This document shows, one piece after another, positions 18,046 through 25,889 of a stretch of DNA of 44,409 bases. Made by a program: the position numbers and the translations under genes. Each line of letters opens with the position of its first letter. The stretch's first letter is position 1. The stretch lies in contig NZ_FNCS01000024.1 in assembly GCF_900100665.1 (NCBI RefSeq), positions 1-44,409 on the forward strand. Direction: 5' to 3'. The notes under the pieces were generated by a model, which saw only the letters and a list, made by a program, of their open reading frames with translations, did not search any database and was not told where the DNA came from. This stretch comes from Pelagibacterium luteolum. GTDB lineage: Bacteria > Pseudomonadota > Alphaproteobacteria > Rhizobiales > Devosiaceae.

Positions 18046-18056
18046 CGTCCGCCCCC

Positions 18057-18398
18057 CTAGGCGCTGTGGGCATCTGCTGGAAGAGCGACGATTGCAGCGC
18101 CAGACGCACCAAAAAGCGAGACAATCTGTGCCGCACCCAGCAAGACCCCTGCAACCAACACAATAAAGACCAGCCGGCGCGCGAAGTCGTTGAGCTCACC
18201 GCCAAAGATTAGCATCGCACCCGCTATGGCGACTGCTGCTAACGCAATGGCGCCCGCAACCGGTCCGGTTATCGACTGTTGAATTTGCTCAAGCGGCGCT
18301 TCCCAGGGCAGCCCGCCCCCTCCCCCAGCCATTGCGGGCTCGAATGCGACAAATATCGTCGTGGAGACGACTAGAATGGATAGCGTTCTATGCAGCAT
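18057..18398 (-). CDS. trbC: Conjugal transfer pilin TrbC (VirB2-like)
   Basis: A 113-residue precursor of the conjugative pilus subunit. It has a signal region ending near AMAGGGGG and two hydrophobic helices ([37 protein letters not shown]) separated by a short charged loop, as in VirB2/TrbC pilins. It is expected to be processed by the TraF peptidase encoded at 40088 and cyclised. The ATG at 18398 overlaps the trbB stop by 11 bases, so expression is coupled. Confidence 0.92.
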   Translation of the reverse strand: MLHRTLSILVVSTTIFVAFEPAMAGGGGGLPWEAPLEQIQQSITGPVAGAIALAAVAIAGAMLIFGGELNDFARRLVFIVLVAGVLLGAAQIVSLFGASGAAIVALPADAHSA

Positions 18399-19374
18399 GA
18401 TCGGACCTTCGAGATTGTGGGCTAGGCGTGTGACTCAGGGTGCGGGTGTCGAATTGGCCGCTGGCGGCGCCCTGAACTTCGATGATCTCGCTCACGCGGC
18501 GGCCCTCAGGCGCACGCTCGATCGCAATGACAAGATCCACTGCCTCTCCGATCACAGATCGCATCGTTTGGACCGACACTTCTGCAACCAACTGTTCTAG
18601 CCGGATCAAAGCGGTGCGTGCCGAGTTTGCGTGCAGAGTTGTGACGCCGCCTGGGTGACCTGTGTTCCAAGCCTTCAAAAGCGTAAGAGCCGCTCCGTCG
18701 CGGACTTCGCCTACGATAATCCGGTCAGGCCTTAGTCTAAGCGTTGTCTTGAGCAACTGGCTCATATCAACGGTGTCGGTCGTATTCAGGCAGACATGGT
18801 TTTCTGCGGCGGACTGGATTTCAGGAGTATCCTCCAAGATCACGAGGCGATCATGGGGCGCAAGCGCGACAAGTTCCCCAAGAAGCGCGTTGCAAAGCGT
18901 GGTCTTCCCGCTTCCCGTGCCGCCAGCGACCACAATGTTCTGTCGAGCGCGGATGGCCCCACGGAGAATTTCGGCCTGCCGATCGGTCATGATCGCTTGC
19001 TCGACATACCGTGCTAGGCTTATCGCAAAAGGTGCGCGTTTTCGTATGGTGAACGCTGCACGCGCCACGGCCGGAGGGATTAGGCCCTCAAAGCGATGTC
19101 CGCCGATCGGTAGCTTACCTGAAATAATTGGGCGCGCTGTGGTCACGACGCTGGAGAGGAGATGGGCAACGGCGCCGATGACGAGTTCGCTGTTCTCCGC
19201 AGCCATTGTGCCTGCGTAATCCGCGCTCGACCCCATACGTTCGATATAGACGCGGCCATCGGGGTTAACCATAATTTCGACCACCGTTGGATCATCAAGC
19301 GCTGCACAAATTGTGGGGCCGAGGGCAGACCGAACACTTTCGGTTAAGCGATTGAGAGCATCTGGATTTATCAT
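18388..19374 (-). CDS. trbB: Conjugal transfer ATPase TrbB (VirB11-like)
   Basis: A 328-residue hexameric traffic ATPase of the VirB11/PulE family. Walker A is at residues 151-158 (GGTGSGKT), followed by the Asp box VILEDTPE, Walker [14 protein letters not shown], and the His box [10 protein letters not shown]. The ATG at 19374 lies 7 bases after the traI stop and gives [10 protein letters not shown], the usual family N-terminus; a longer frame overlaps traI and is rejected. It is the first trb gene after traI, the order of quorum-controlled Ti-type systems. Confidence 0.94.
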   Translation of the reverse strand: MINPDALNRLTESVRSALGPTICAALDDPTVVEIMVNPDGRVYIERMGSSADYAGTMAAENSELVIGAVAHLLSSVVTTARPIISGKLPIGGHRFEGLIPPAVARAAFTIRKRAPFAISLARYVEQAIMTDRQAEILRGAIRARQNIVVAGGTGSGKTTLCNALLGELVALAPHDRLVILEDTPEIQSAAENHVCLNTTDTVDMSQLLKTTLRLRPDRIIVGEVRDGAALTLLKAWNTGHPGGVTTLHANSARTALIRLEQLVAEVSVQTMRSVIGEAVDLVIAIERAPEGRRVSEIIEVQGAASGQFDTRTLSHTPSPQSRRSDHAA

Positions 19375-19381
19375 GATGCGC

Positions 19382-20002
19382 TCAGGCAGACGCCGAAACA
19401 GAGCCGATTGCTCTAGCATCAAGCGCGGCGGCCTTTATTGGATGCGCTTGCGCGGCCGCGATATCGACCTGACCTACAACTGCCATGGTCTGTTCTATGC
19501 GCCGCGGCCTGCCGAGGCGTTCAAACGGGACATTCAAGCGGCGCAGCAGGCGCTCGATGCCGACATCGGTCACGGTCACAATAGCTTTGTAGCGGTGAAG
19601 GGCCGCCCATCCGATCATCGCCGATATCAGCAAGCCCGTGGCCTTGCGGCCGCTCGCATCACCGCTCTTGAAACGCAGGGCTTCGGTATCGATGCAAAAT
19701 CGGCTGCTTTCGACTGCCGCACGTGTGCAAATCGGCGCGGAACTGTCCAGGAGATCGGCAAAGTGAGATGCGACCATTGTGGACTGTGAGAAATCTAAAA
19801 ATCTCGCGCAGCCAACAACGTGTTTATCGGACGTGACGAGTATGTATCTGGCTTTGAACGTGTCAAACTCGTCTCTTTCGATGCCGTGATCGGCATTTAC
19901 CGACCAGCCGAGACGCTTTGAAAAGATCTTGGCACGCAACTGGTACATTTTGGTGAGCAGTTCAGTGTTTTCGCTCTGGCCCGTGATCACTCTGACTTCC
20001 AT
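19382..20002 (-). CDS. traI: Acyl-homoserine-lactone synthase TraI (LuxI family)
   Basis: A 206-residue LuxI-type autoinducer synthase using S-adenosylmethionine and acyl-ACP. Conserved features are present: YQLRAKIFSKRLGW near residue 20, ERDEFDTFKARYILV with the acidic residues, VGCARFL and ESSRFCID. The ATG at 20002 follows AGGGGA. It heads the trb operon, so signal production and pore genes rise together as positive feedback. An 18-bp TraR-box-like repeat is centred about 65 bases upstream of the ATG. The acyl chain made cannot be read from sequence. Confidence 0.93.
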   Translation of the reverse strand: MEVRVITGQSENTELLTKMYQLRAKIFSKRLGWSVNADHGIERDEFDTFKARYILVTSDKHVVGCARFLDFSQSTMVASHFADLLDSSAPICTRAAVESSRFCIDTEALRFKSGDASGRKATGLLISAMIGWAALHRYKAIVTVTDVGIERLLRRLNVPFERLGRPRRIEQTMAVVGQVDIAAAQAHPIKAAALDARAIGSVSASA

Positions 20003-20057
20003 TTCTAGTCCCCTCAATTACGATTAGGGAAGCTAGCGGCGAATACTTGGGTAGTGT

Positions 20058-20075
20058 ACTTCGGGATTCCGAAGT
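20058..20075. promoter_or_regulatory. Candidate TraR (tra/lux) box upstream of traI-trb
   Basis: ACTTCGGGATTCCGAAGT is an 18-bp inverted repeat with perfect 7-bp arms, the size and symmetry of LuxR/TraR boxes. It sits in the divergent traI-traR space, centred about 65 bases from the traI ATG and 83 from the traR ATG. A related site (14 of 18 identical) occurs at 36227 in the traC-traA divergent region, exactly where Ti plasmids have their other tra box. Confidence 0.75.
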
Positions 20076-20149
20076 GAACATTGGAAGAGAGGTGGGCCTA
20101 TCCTTCGAGGTCGATGCAGTAATCGGTCGGAAACAGTTTGGGGACGAAC

Positions 20150-20878
20150 ATGAGACGAAACGAACGCGAAGGACCGAGTTGGGACGAGCTGCGCGACTGG
20201 CTCAGTGTTGCTTCGGATGACCATGAAACGCGCGCGGCGCTCCGCCGGTTTGCGAGAGGACACGGTTTTCGCTGGTTCACCTATCTTTGGCTGCAGGACA
20301 CAAATATTCGAGGAATTTCCAATTATCCCTCGGATTGGCAACGGCGCTATCTCACCCAGAAGCTCGCGTTGATCGACCCGATCGTGACTCTGGCCCGGCA
20401 CGCCAACAGTGCCTTTAGCTGGTCAAACGGATCGAACGTACTGGCGCATAGTCGCCAGCAGGCCCAGTTTATGCGTGATGCCGGTCAGATCGGCATTCGA
20501 TTTGGCTATACCATCCCAATCAAAGCCGGGTACGGCATGCGTGCCGCCCTAACACTTTCGGGTCCCGATGCGCCAAGTGAGAATGTGCTCACCGCGGACC
20601 AATTTTATGCATTATCCGCCGGTGCATTTCTCCACGGGTACCTCGAGCGCTCGAGCGTCACGGCATTTGACGCGCCAGAATGTCCCCTCACCCACTACCA
20701 GCTCGAATGTCTTTCGTGGTTGGTACAAGGCAAAACCAACAAGGAGATTGGCATAATACGCGGCGTCACCGAACGCGCCGTCGAACTTCAGCTGAGCGCC
20801 GTAAGAGAAAAATTGGGGACCGTATCGACGATCCAGTCGGTAGCAATTGCCGTCGAACGCAAGTGGGTATTGGCATAG
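20150..20878 (+). CDS. traR: LuxR-family quorum-sensing activator TraR
   Basis: A 242-residue protein with an N-terminal autoinducer-binding domain (FTYLWLQD; YPSDWQRRYL; LIDPIVTLAR) and a C-terminal LuxR-type helix-turn-helix (LTHYQLECLSWLVQGKTNKE, then IGIIRGVTERAVELQLSAVR). It should bind the TraI-made signal and activate the tra and trb promoters. The ATG at 20150 is preferred over an upstream TTG at 20138 because GGGGAC precedes it by 5 bases. No traM anti-activator gene was found nearby, unlike Ti plasmids. Confidence 0.9.
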   Translation: MRRNEREGPSWDELRDWLSVASDDHETRAALRRFARGHGFRWFTYLWLQDTNIRGISNYPSDWQRRYLTQKLALIDPIVTLARHANSAFSWSNGSNVLAHSRQQAQFMRDAGQIGIRFGYTIPIKAGYGMRAALTLSGPDAPSENVLTADQFYALSAGAFLHGYLERSSVTAFDAPECPLTHYQLECLSWLVQGKTNKEIGIIRGVTERAVELQLSAVREKLGTVSTIQSVAIAVERKWVLA

Positions 20879-20983
20879 CGCCCGTTCGCTCTGAACCCCA
20901 AAGGTCACGTGACAGGCAGCAGAGGACGGTCGGTAGATTCGCTGAGATATGTCGGGAAGGCGCCGATCACCAAGGAGCACTAC

Positions 20984-21034
20984 ATGCAGGTATTGCCCGG
21001 TCCGCACATTCTTGTCAGCCGACAAAAACGGTAA
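20984..21034 (+). CDS. Possible 16-residue micro-ORF (repD-like position)
   Basis: An ATG at 20984 with a strong ribosome site (AAGGAG, 6 bases before) opens a frame of only 16 codons, MQVLPGPHILVSRQKR, ending in TAA. It spans the parS-like site at 21012-21025. Some repABC plasmids of the Ti group have a small repD gene between the quorum genes and repA that also holds partition sites. The position fits, but the length is far shorter, so this may be a leader peptide or chance. Confidence 0.35.
   Translation: MQVLPGPHILVSRQKR
21012..21025. other. parS-like centromere site upstream of repA
   Basis: TTGTCAGCCGACAA differs by one base from the perfect palindrome at 22423 and lies about 190 bases before repA. 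repABC plasmids carry such RepB-binding palindromes near repA. It is inferred to be a second partition site. Confidence 0.6.
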
Positions 21035-21211
21035 AAATGACAGTCAAATCAATACCGTAGCGCGCGTTCTAACGCGGTGGCGGTTCAAGCCGCGGATTTG
21101 GGATTAACGGTGCATTAACACAAAAATCATTGTGGCCCTTCTAGAATCGGGCATAATCACGGTTGGAGCAGCAGATATGGTCGAAAACCGATATTTGGAG
21201 CCTGCCGGGGA

Positions 21212-22420
21212 ATGAACGTGATTGCCAAGCTCGAAGCCGAAAATCTGTTGCACTTCGAAAAACTGATCCTGGAGCAGGGTGATCAGATATCGAAGAAATT
21301 GCAACTTCTGAGCGTTCAGCGATACCCGCCGAACGCCAAGAAAGGCTTGCGTTCGTTTAATCTTGGTGAAGTCGCCAACTATCTTGGGGTATCTCAAAGC
21401 CATCTCAAGAAACTTCATCTCGAAGGGAAGGGGCCTGTTCCAGAAACTTCGCCTTCGGGTCGCAGGACCTATACCGCTGATCAAATGCTTGAGCTTCGCC
21501 AGTATCTCGATCGGTATGGCCGCTCAGACGTCAAGATGTACGTGCCGCACAGAAGGGCAGGGGACAAGCTCCAGATCATTACGGTCGTCAACTTCAAGGG
21601 CGGCTCGGGCAAGACAACGACAGCGGCGCATTTGGCTCAGCATCTGGCCCTGACGGGCCATCGCGTTTTGGCACTTGATCTTGACCCGCAGGCCTCTCTG
21701 TCAGCTTTGCATGGGTTCCAGGCCGAATTTGATCAAGCCAGCTCGATCTATGATGCCATTCGTTACGATTCCAAGCGCGTACCCTTGTCTCAGGTGATCC
21801 AACCCACAAATTTTCCAGGGCTCGATATCGTGCCTGCAAACCTTGAACTTCAAGAGTTTGAGTACGATACGCCGCTTGCAATGGCGGATCGAACGTCGAA
21901 TGCCGGAAAGTCGTTTTTCACTCGTATCGCCAGCGCGCTTGAAGAGGTCAACGATCGCTATGACGTCGTGATCGTCGATTGCCCCCCTCAGCTGGGCTAT
22001 CTCACAATTACGGCGCTGGTCGCTGCAACTTCCGTTCTTATAACGATCCATCCTCAGATGCTTGATGTGATGTCCATGGGGCAGTTCTTGTTGATGCTCG
22101 GTGGCATCCTCGAGCCAATCCGCAGCGCGGGCGCGGAGGTCAATCTCGAATGGTTTCGTTACCTCATCACGCGATATGAACCCACAGATCAACCCCAAGC
22201 GCAGATGGTTGGGTTTCTTCAGACCCTGTTCGGTGGGTTTATTTTGAAAAGCCAGATGGTCAAATCGACAGCGATCTCGGACGCGGGGATCACAAAGCAG
22301 ACGCTCTATGAAGTCGAAAAGAGCGCTATGACCCGCTCAACATATGAGCGTGCCATTGAATCGCTGGACCAAGTGAACAGCGAAATCACCGGGTTGATCC
22401 ATAAATCATGGGGGCGGTGA
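21212..22420 (+). CDS. repA: Plasmid partition ATPase RepA (ParA family)
   Basis: A 402-residue RepABC-type ParA ATPase. The N-terminal part carries a MerR/HTH-like DNA-binding region (FNLGEVANYLGVSQSHLKKL) used for autorepression, and the deviant Walker A KGGSGKTT is at residues 129-136, followed by VIVDCPPQLGYL. It drives active segregation with RepB on parS and represses the repABC promoter. It is followed by a parS palindrome and repB, the standard repABC order. Start ATG 21212 (GGAG 11 bases upstream); an in-frame GTG two codons later is an alternative. Confidence 0.95.
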   Translation: MNVIAKLEAENLLHFEKLILEQGDQISKKLQLLSVQRYPPNAKKGLRSFNLGEVANYLGVSQSHLKKLHLEGKGPVPETSPSGRRTYTADQMLELRQYLDRYGRSDVKMYVPHRRAGDKLQIITVVNFKGGSGKTTTAAHLAQHLALTGHRVLALDLDPQASLSALHGFQAEFDQASSIYDAIRYDSKRVPLSQVIQPTNFPGLDIVPANLELQEFEYDTPLAMADRTSNAGKSFFTRIASALEEVNDRYDVVIVDCPPQLGYLTITALVAATSVLITIHPQMLDVMSMGQFLLMLGGILEPIRSAGAEVNLEWFRYLITRYEPTDQPQAQMVGFLQTLFGGFILKSQMVKSTAISDAGITKQTLYEVEKSAMTRSTYERAIESLDQVNSEITGLIHKSWGR

Positions 22421-22422
22421 AC

Positions 22423-22436
22423 TTGTCAGCTGACAA
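22423..22436. other. parS centromere palindrome between repA and repB
   Basis: TTGTCAGCTGACAA is a perfect 14-bp palindrome immediately after the repA stop. Several repABC plasmids have RepB-binding parS sites in this gap, and a one-mismatch copy lies upstream of repA at 21012. The exact extent of the binding site cannot be fixed by eye. Confidence 0.75.
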
Positions 22437-22491
22437 AATCACTGTTTTTGGACGCAAACTCAATAGGTTGGCACAGAGCTAGTAGGCGAAA

Positions 22492-23469
22492 ATGGCACGA
22501 AAAAACTTACTTGCCGGATTGGTCGGTGCTGATGAGCCAAACGAGGCGGCTAGACCAGCATCCTATCCAACACGCGGCGCAGCAAAGTCGATGATACGCT
22601 CTGTTGGCGACCTAGCTCGGCAGGCGGACGCCTACCTAGAGGGCGAGAACATAGTTGAGGTCGATCCAGCAGATATCGATCGCTCGTTTGTTGCTGATCG
22701 TATCGGCGATGACAGGGAAGAATATGTCGTTCTGAGAGAAGCGATAAAAGAAGGCGGTCAGAATACGCCCGTGCTTTTACGGCCTCATCCGACTGAGAGC
22801 GGCCGGTTTATGATCGTCTTTGGTCACAGGCGCGTAAGAGTTGCCCGAGAACTTGGCCGGCGCGTACGCGCTGTGGTCAAACAAATGTCCAATGAAGCGC
22901 ACGTAAAGGCGCAGGGCCACGAAAACTCAGCACGCGCCAATCTGACTTTTATCGAAAAGGCGAGCTTTGCAAAGCAGCTCGAGGAACTGGGGTATGGGCG
23001 CGATCTTATTGTGTCCTCGCTCGGGTCGAACGAGGCGAGCGTTTCCAAGATGATTTCCGTCGCTCGTCGCATCCCAAGTGACGTCATTGAAAAGATCGGC
23101 GCAGCGCCAAGTGCCGGACGAGAGCGATGGGTCGAGCTTTCCTTGCTCGTGGGCAAAAAGAGCGATGTCACAGCGCAGTTTCTAAGCGATCCAGACGTTG
23201 AGCAGATGTCGAGCGACCTGCGGTTTGAGAGCCTGTTGGGGCTCCTCAACACGTCCGGTCGGAAAATGCGCAAAGGGCTGCCGAAACAAGAGCACAAATG
23301 GTCAGCGCCCGATGATGCGCTCCAGGCGACCTTCAAACAGTCTGGGAAAAAGACAACGCTTGCCCTTGAGGATCCAAGCGGCGCCGGCTTCGGCGGCTGG
23401 ATAACCGAAAATCTGGACGCTCTCTATGAGCAGTTTCAGAAAACACGATCGACAAAAAACGGAGACTGA
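22492..23469 (+). CDS. repB: Plasmid partition protein RepB (ParB family)
   Basis: A 325-residue ParB-type centromere-binding protein. The N-terminal MARKNLLAGL is typical of RepB; the ParB nuclease-like/CTPase region contains FGHRRVRVARELGRRVRAV, followed by the helix-turn-helix around SSLGSNEASVSKMISVARRI. It should bind the parS palindromes at 22423 and 21012 and recruit RepA. It is the middle gene of repABC and precedes the counter-transcribed RNA region. Confidence 0.95.
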   Translation: MARKNLLAGLVGADEPNEAARPASYPTRGAAKSMIRSVGDLARQADAYLEGENIVEVDPADIDRSFVADRIGDDREEYVVLREAIKEGGQNTPVLLRPHPTESGRFMIVFGHRRVRVARELGRRVRAVVKQMSNEAHVKAQGHENSARANLTFIEKASFAKQLEELGYGRDLIVSSLGSNEASVSKMISVARRIPSDVIEKIGAAPSAGRERWVELSLLVGKKSDVTAQFLSDPDVEQMSSDLRFESLLGLLNTSGRKMRKGLPKQEHKWSAPDDALQATFKQSGKKTTLALEDPSGAGFGGWITENLDALYEQFQKTRSTKNGD

Positions 23470-23473
23470 ACGC

Positions 23474-23513
23474 AAAAGAAAAAGGCCCCCCAACGTTACC
23501 GCTGCGGAAGCCC
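23474..23513 (-). terminator. Rho-independent terminator of the counter-transcribed RNA
   Basis: On the minus strand a G-rich imperfect stem-loop (arms at about 23503-23513 and 23484-23494) is followed by a U tract from the A-rich run 23474-23483. This GC hairpin plus U tract is the conserved hallmark of the repB-repC gap in repABC plasmids. Confidence 0.7.
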
Positions 23514-23528
23514 TTCTCATCGTCTAGC
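23476..23528 (-). ncRNA. Counter-transcribed antisense RNA of the repABC cassette
   Basis: The 150-base repB-repC gap has, on the minus strand, a clear promoter (23535-23563) and a terminator (23474-23513), giving a transcript of about 50 nucleotides complementary to the repC leader. In repABC plasmids this RNA limits copy number and confers incompatibility by altering folding of the repC mRNA. The start point is inferred from the -10 position. Confidence 0.75.
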
Positions 23529-23534
23529 AACCTG

Positions 23535-23563
23535 AGAATCGCAAATCCGCGAATCGCTGTCAA
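23535..23563 (-). promoter_or_regulatory. Promoter of the counter-transcribed RNA
   Basis: On the minus strand an exact TTGACA (-35, 23558-23563) is separated by 17 bases from GATTCT (-10, 23535-23540). Spacing and position match the strong constitutive antisense promoters of repABC plasmids. Confidence 0.75.
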
Positions 23564-23619
23564 GTGTAGTGGTGCCTTTAGGGCGCGCCGGGACGCTTTT
23601 GCCTGAACGGTGAAAGAAG

Positions 23620-24930
23620 ATGATGCGGATACACAATACAACGACGCCCTTTGGGCGGCGGACGATGACGCTTGACCATGTCGCAGCTCAAATGGACGCT
23701 GAGGGCCTTCACGATAAGCCCCCCGTCGATAAATGGCGGACATTTCAGGACATAAGGGAAGCACGAGAGAAGATCGGTGCGACCGATCGTTCACTCGCGA
23801 TCCTCAATGCCCTACTATCATTTTATCCCGAAACAGTGCTGTCGGCGCAAGAAGGGTTGATTGTCTGGCCCTCCAATGAGCAGCTGATTGCAAGATCGAA
23901 TGGAATGTCGCCGGCAACATTGCGCCGCCATCTTGCCGTCCTGGTCCATTGCGGACTGATTATTCGACGCGATAGTCCTAACGGCAAACGCTTTGCTCGT
24001 AAGGGTTGGGATGGACAGCTCGACCAGGCCTACGGCTTTGATCTGTCGCCCGTTGTCGCCAGGGCGAGGGCCTTTGCGCAAATGGCTGAGGATATCCGGG
24101 CTGAGCGCCGGGCCTTGCGCGTCGCCCGAGAGCGGGTCACGCTCCTGCGCCGTGATATTGCAAAGACGATCGAAACAGGCATCCATGAAGGCGTGCCGGG
24201 AAACTGGGGTGCGGCGCAAACCCGGTACGTTGAGATTATGGCGCGGCTTCCACGCCAAGCGGACCGCACCCTGGTCGGTGAAATCGGCGATGAACTCGAG
24301 GCGTTATACGCCGAACTGCGTCAAGCATTGGAATCGTTCGTTAATTCTCTAAAAATGAACGCCAATGAGTCTCATAATGAGCAGCACATACATAATTCAA
24401 ACCCAGACTCCCATAAAGAATCTGAAGATCGCTCTAGAAACCAAGAAGAAGAACCAAGCAGCGTTGAGAACGACCGCAAGGTGGAGAGTCTGCCGAAGCG
24501 GGATCTGCCTTTGGGCATTGTGCTAGACGCATGCCCGGGCTTGATCGAACTCAATGGCGGGCGCGCCATCGTTAACTGGCGCGATTTCGTGGCGGCAGCT
24601 GAGTTTGCGCGGCCGATGCTGGGCATTAGCACCAGTGCCTGGGCCGAAGCGCTTGCCGTTCTCGGGGCGAGGGAAGCGGCAATAACGCTGGCCGCCATCT
24701 ATCAAAAAGGCGAAGCGGTCAAATCTGCGGGGGGCTATTTGCGATCGCTTGTGGATCGGGCCAAAGACAACAAATTCTCGACGTGGCCGATGATCATGGC
24801 GTTGCTGAGGGCAAAGCTCGACGCTGAGGAGCCCCCGAGGACACAAGGGCCTGAACACTCCGATGGCAATCGTAAAGCTGGCATTTCGGTTTCGCCGTCC
24901 TTGCTCCAAAACCTCGCCAAACCTCGATAG
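23620..24930 (+). CDS. repC: Replication initiator RepC
   Basis: A 436-residue RepC, the only replication initiator of repABC plasmids; it acts at an origin within its own gene. The N-terminal TTPFGRRTMTLDHVAAQM and the winged-helix region (GLIVWPSNEQLIARSNGMSP, LRRHLAVLVHCGLIIRRD) are diagnostic. A linker at about residues 240-290 (Asn/Glu/Ser-rich) is encoded by an A+T-rich stretch near 24340-24470, where the family's origin is expected. Two ATGs (23620, 23623) are equivalent starts. Its leader is the target of the antisense RNA. Confidence 0.95.
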   Translation: MMRIHNTTTPFGRRTMTLDHVAAQMDAEGLHDKPPVDKWRTFQDIREAREKIGATDRSLAILNALLSFYPETVLSAQEGLIVWPSNEQLIARSNGMSPATLRRHLAVLVHCGLIIRRDSPNGKRFARKGWDGQLDQAYGFDLSPVVARARAFAQMAEDIRAERRALRVARERVTLLRRDIAKTIETGIHEGVPGNWGAAQTRYVEIMARLPRQADRTLVGEIGDELEALYAELRQALESFVNSLKMNANESHNEQHIHNSNPDSHKESEDRSRNQEEEPSSVENDRKVESLPKRDLPLGIVLDACPGLIELNGGRAIVNWRDFVAAAEFARPMLGISTSAWAEALAVLGAREAAITLAAIYQKGEAVKSAGGYLRSLVDRAKDNKFSTWPMIMALLRAKLDAEEPPRTQGPEHSDGNRKAGISVSPSLLQNLAKPR

Positions 24931-25141
24931 GGCAGGGGAGTAGGACGCGTGATTGGTAGAGTGGCACTTAGGTATAGGAGGCGACGGTCACCAATGCAGG
25001 CCATCGACGCGCAGCCTCGGCGCGATAGGGGGGACGCTCAATGCATCACTCGTCTAGAAAGAGAACAACGTGCAGCTTGTTCTGAGCGCATCGTGAGCGC
25101 AAATTGATCATTTGGTCTTCAAGAGCTGTCCGGAGTGTAAT

Positions 25142-25513
25142 ATGCAGCCCCACGTTTCAGACGTTGAAGCCTTCCGATTTGGTGACGGCGAGATCGTCTT
25201 TCTATCCTCGAGCCACCTCGCCACACAACTGGGGATAACACAGTCTGAACTCGCCAAACTGGCAGGACTCGCTCGGAACACTCTGAGCGCCAAGTCAGCG
25301 ACCCGCAAAGTTGACTTAGCTCTTAGTCCGATTGTGCGTATCCTAACTTTGGCCGCTGACATGGCGGGGGACGAGAAACGTGCTGTTATCTGGTTCAAGC
25401 ATCAACCACTGCCCGGCTGGGCGGGAAAAACAGCTTATGATTTGGTGAGCGAGAGCAAATCGGCCGAGGTTTTGTCGTATTTGGAGGCAGTACGCGCAGG
25501 CGTTTATGCCTGA
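25142..25513 (+). CDS. DUF2384 (MbcA/ParS/Xre) antitoxin
   Basis: A 123-residue protein with an Xre-like helix-turn-helix (LATQLGITQSELAKLAGLAR) and a C-terminal toxin-binding DUF2384 segment (WFKHQPLPGWAGKTAYDLVS, SYLEAVRAGVYA). Family members neutralise and co-repress RES-domain toxins that degrade NAD+. The ATG at 25142 follows GGAG by 7 bases. Its TGA overlaps the ATG of the next frame (25506), the normal overlap of this toxin-antitoxin type, but that toxin gene is broken. The antitoxin itself looks intact. Confidence 0.85.
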   Translation: MQPHVSDVEAFRFGDGEIVFLSSSHLATQLGITQSELAKLAGLARNTLSAKSATRKVDLALSPIVRILTLAADMAGDEKRAVIWFKHQPLPGWAGKTAYDLVSESKSAEVLSYLEAVRAGVYA

Positions 25514-25857
25514 CGAAGGCGGCTCGCTGGTTATATGGCGCGCATAAGACCCGAATTGCTTGCACTTGCTATCAGCAGGGGAGGACGCTTGTGGGCGCTG
25601 GAACCCGCAAAGCGTACCAACGATATACGCCGCTCTTAAACTATCGAGGGCTTGGGTTGAATATGATCAGGGCATATCTGCTCTACAAACGCCTCAACAC
25701 AGCTGTCTATGATGGAGGTGTCTATCCTTCATTCGTGTCACAAGGTGGACATTGCGTTGCTTTATGGCATTGGAATGAACCAAATGGCCCAGTCATTCGC
25801 GCGGTCGACCCCGATAGCAGGTTGCCAAATTCCCCAAGTTCTTGGTCGCAGCGTTGA
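25506..25857 (+). pseudogene. RES-domain toxin, decayed
   Basis: The frame overlapping the antitoxin stop begins MPDEGGSLVIWRA and hits TAA at 25545, where RES toxins continue after their WR motif. Shifted by one base, the frame ending at 25857 carries GVYPSFVSQGGHCVALWHWN and AVDPDSRLPNSPSSW, like the C-terminal end of RES proteins. The total span (about 117 codons) is short for the family, so an internal deletion is likely as well as the frameshift. No active NAD+-degrading toxin should be made. The assignment of the middle part is uncertain. Confidence 0.5.
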
Positions 25858-25889
25858 GCGAACAGCGCGTGAGTTGTGTTTTGCTCAGC

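Noticed and set aside
20904-20913. GTCACGTGAC palindrome just after traR
   Set aside because: A 10-bp palindrome is expected by chance in a window of this size, and it does not match the tra-box pattern.
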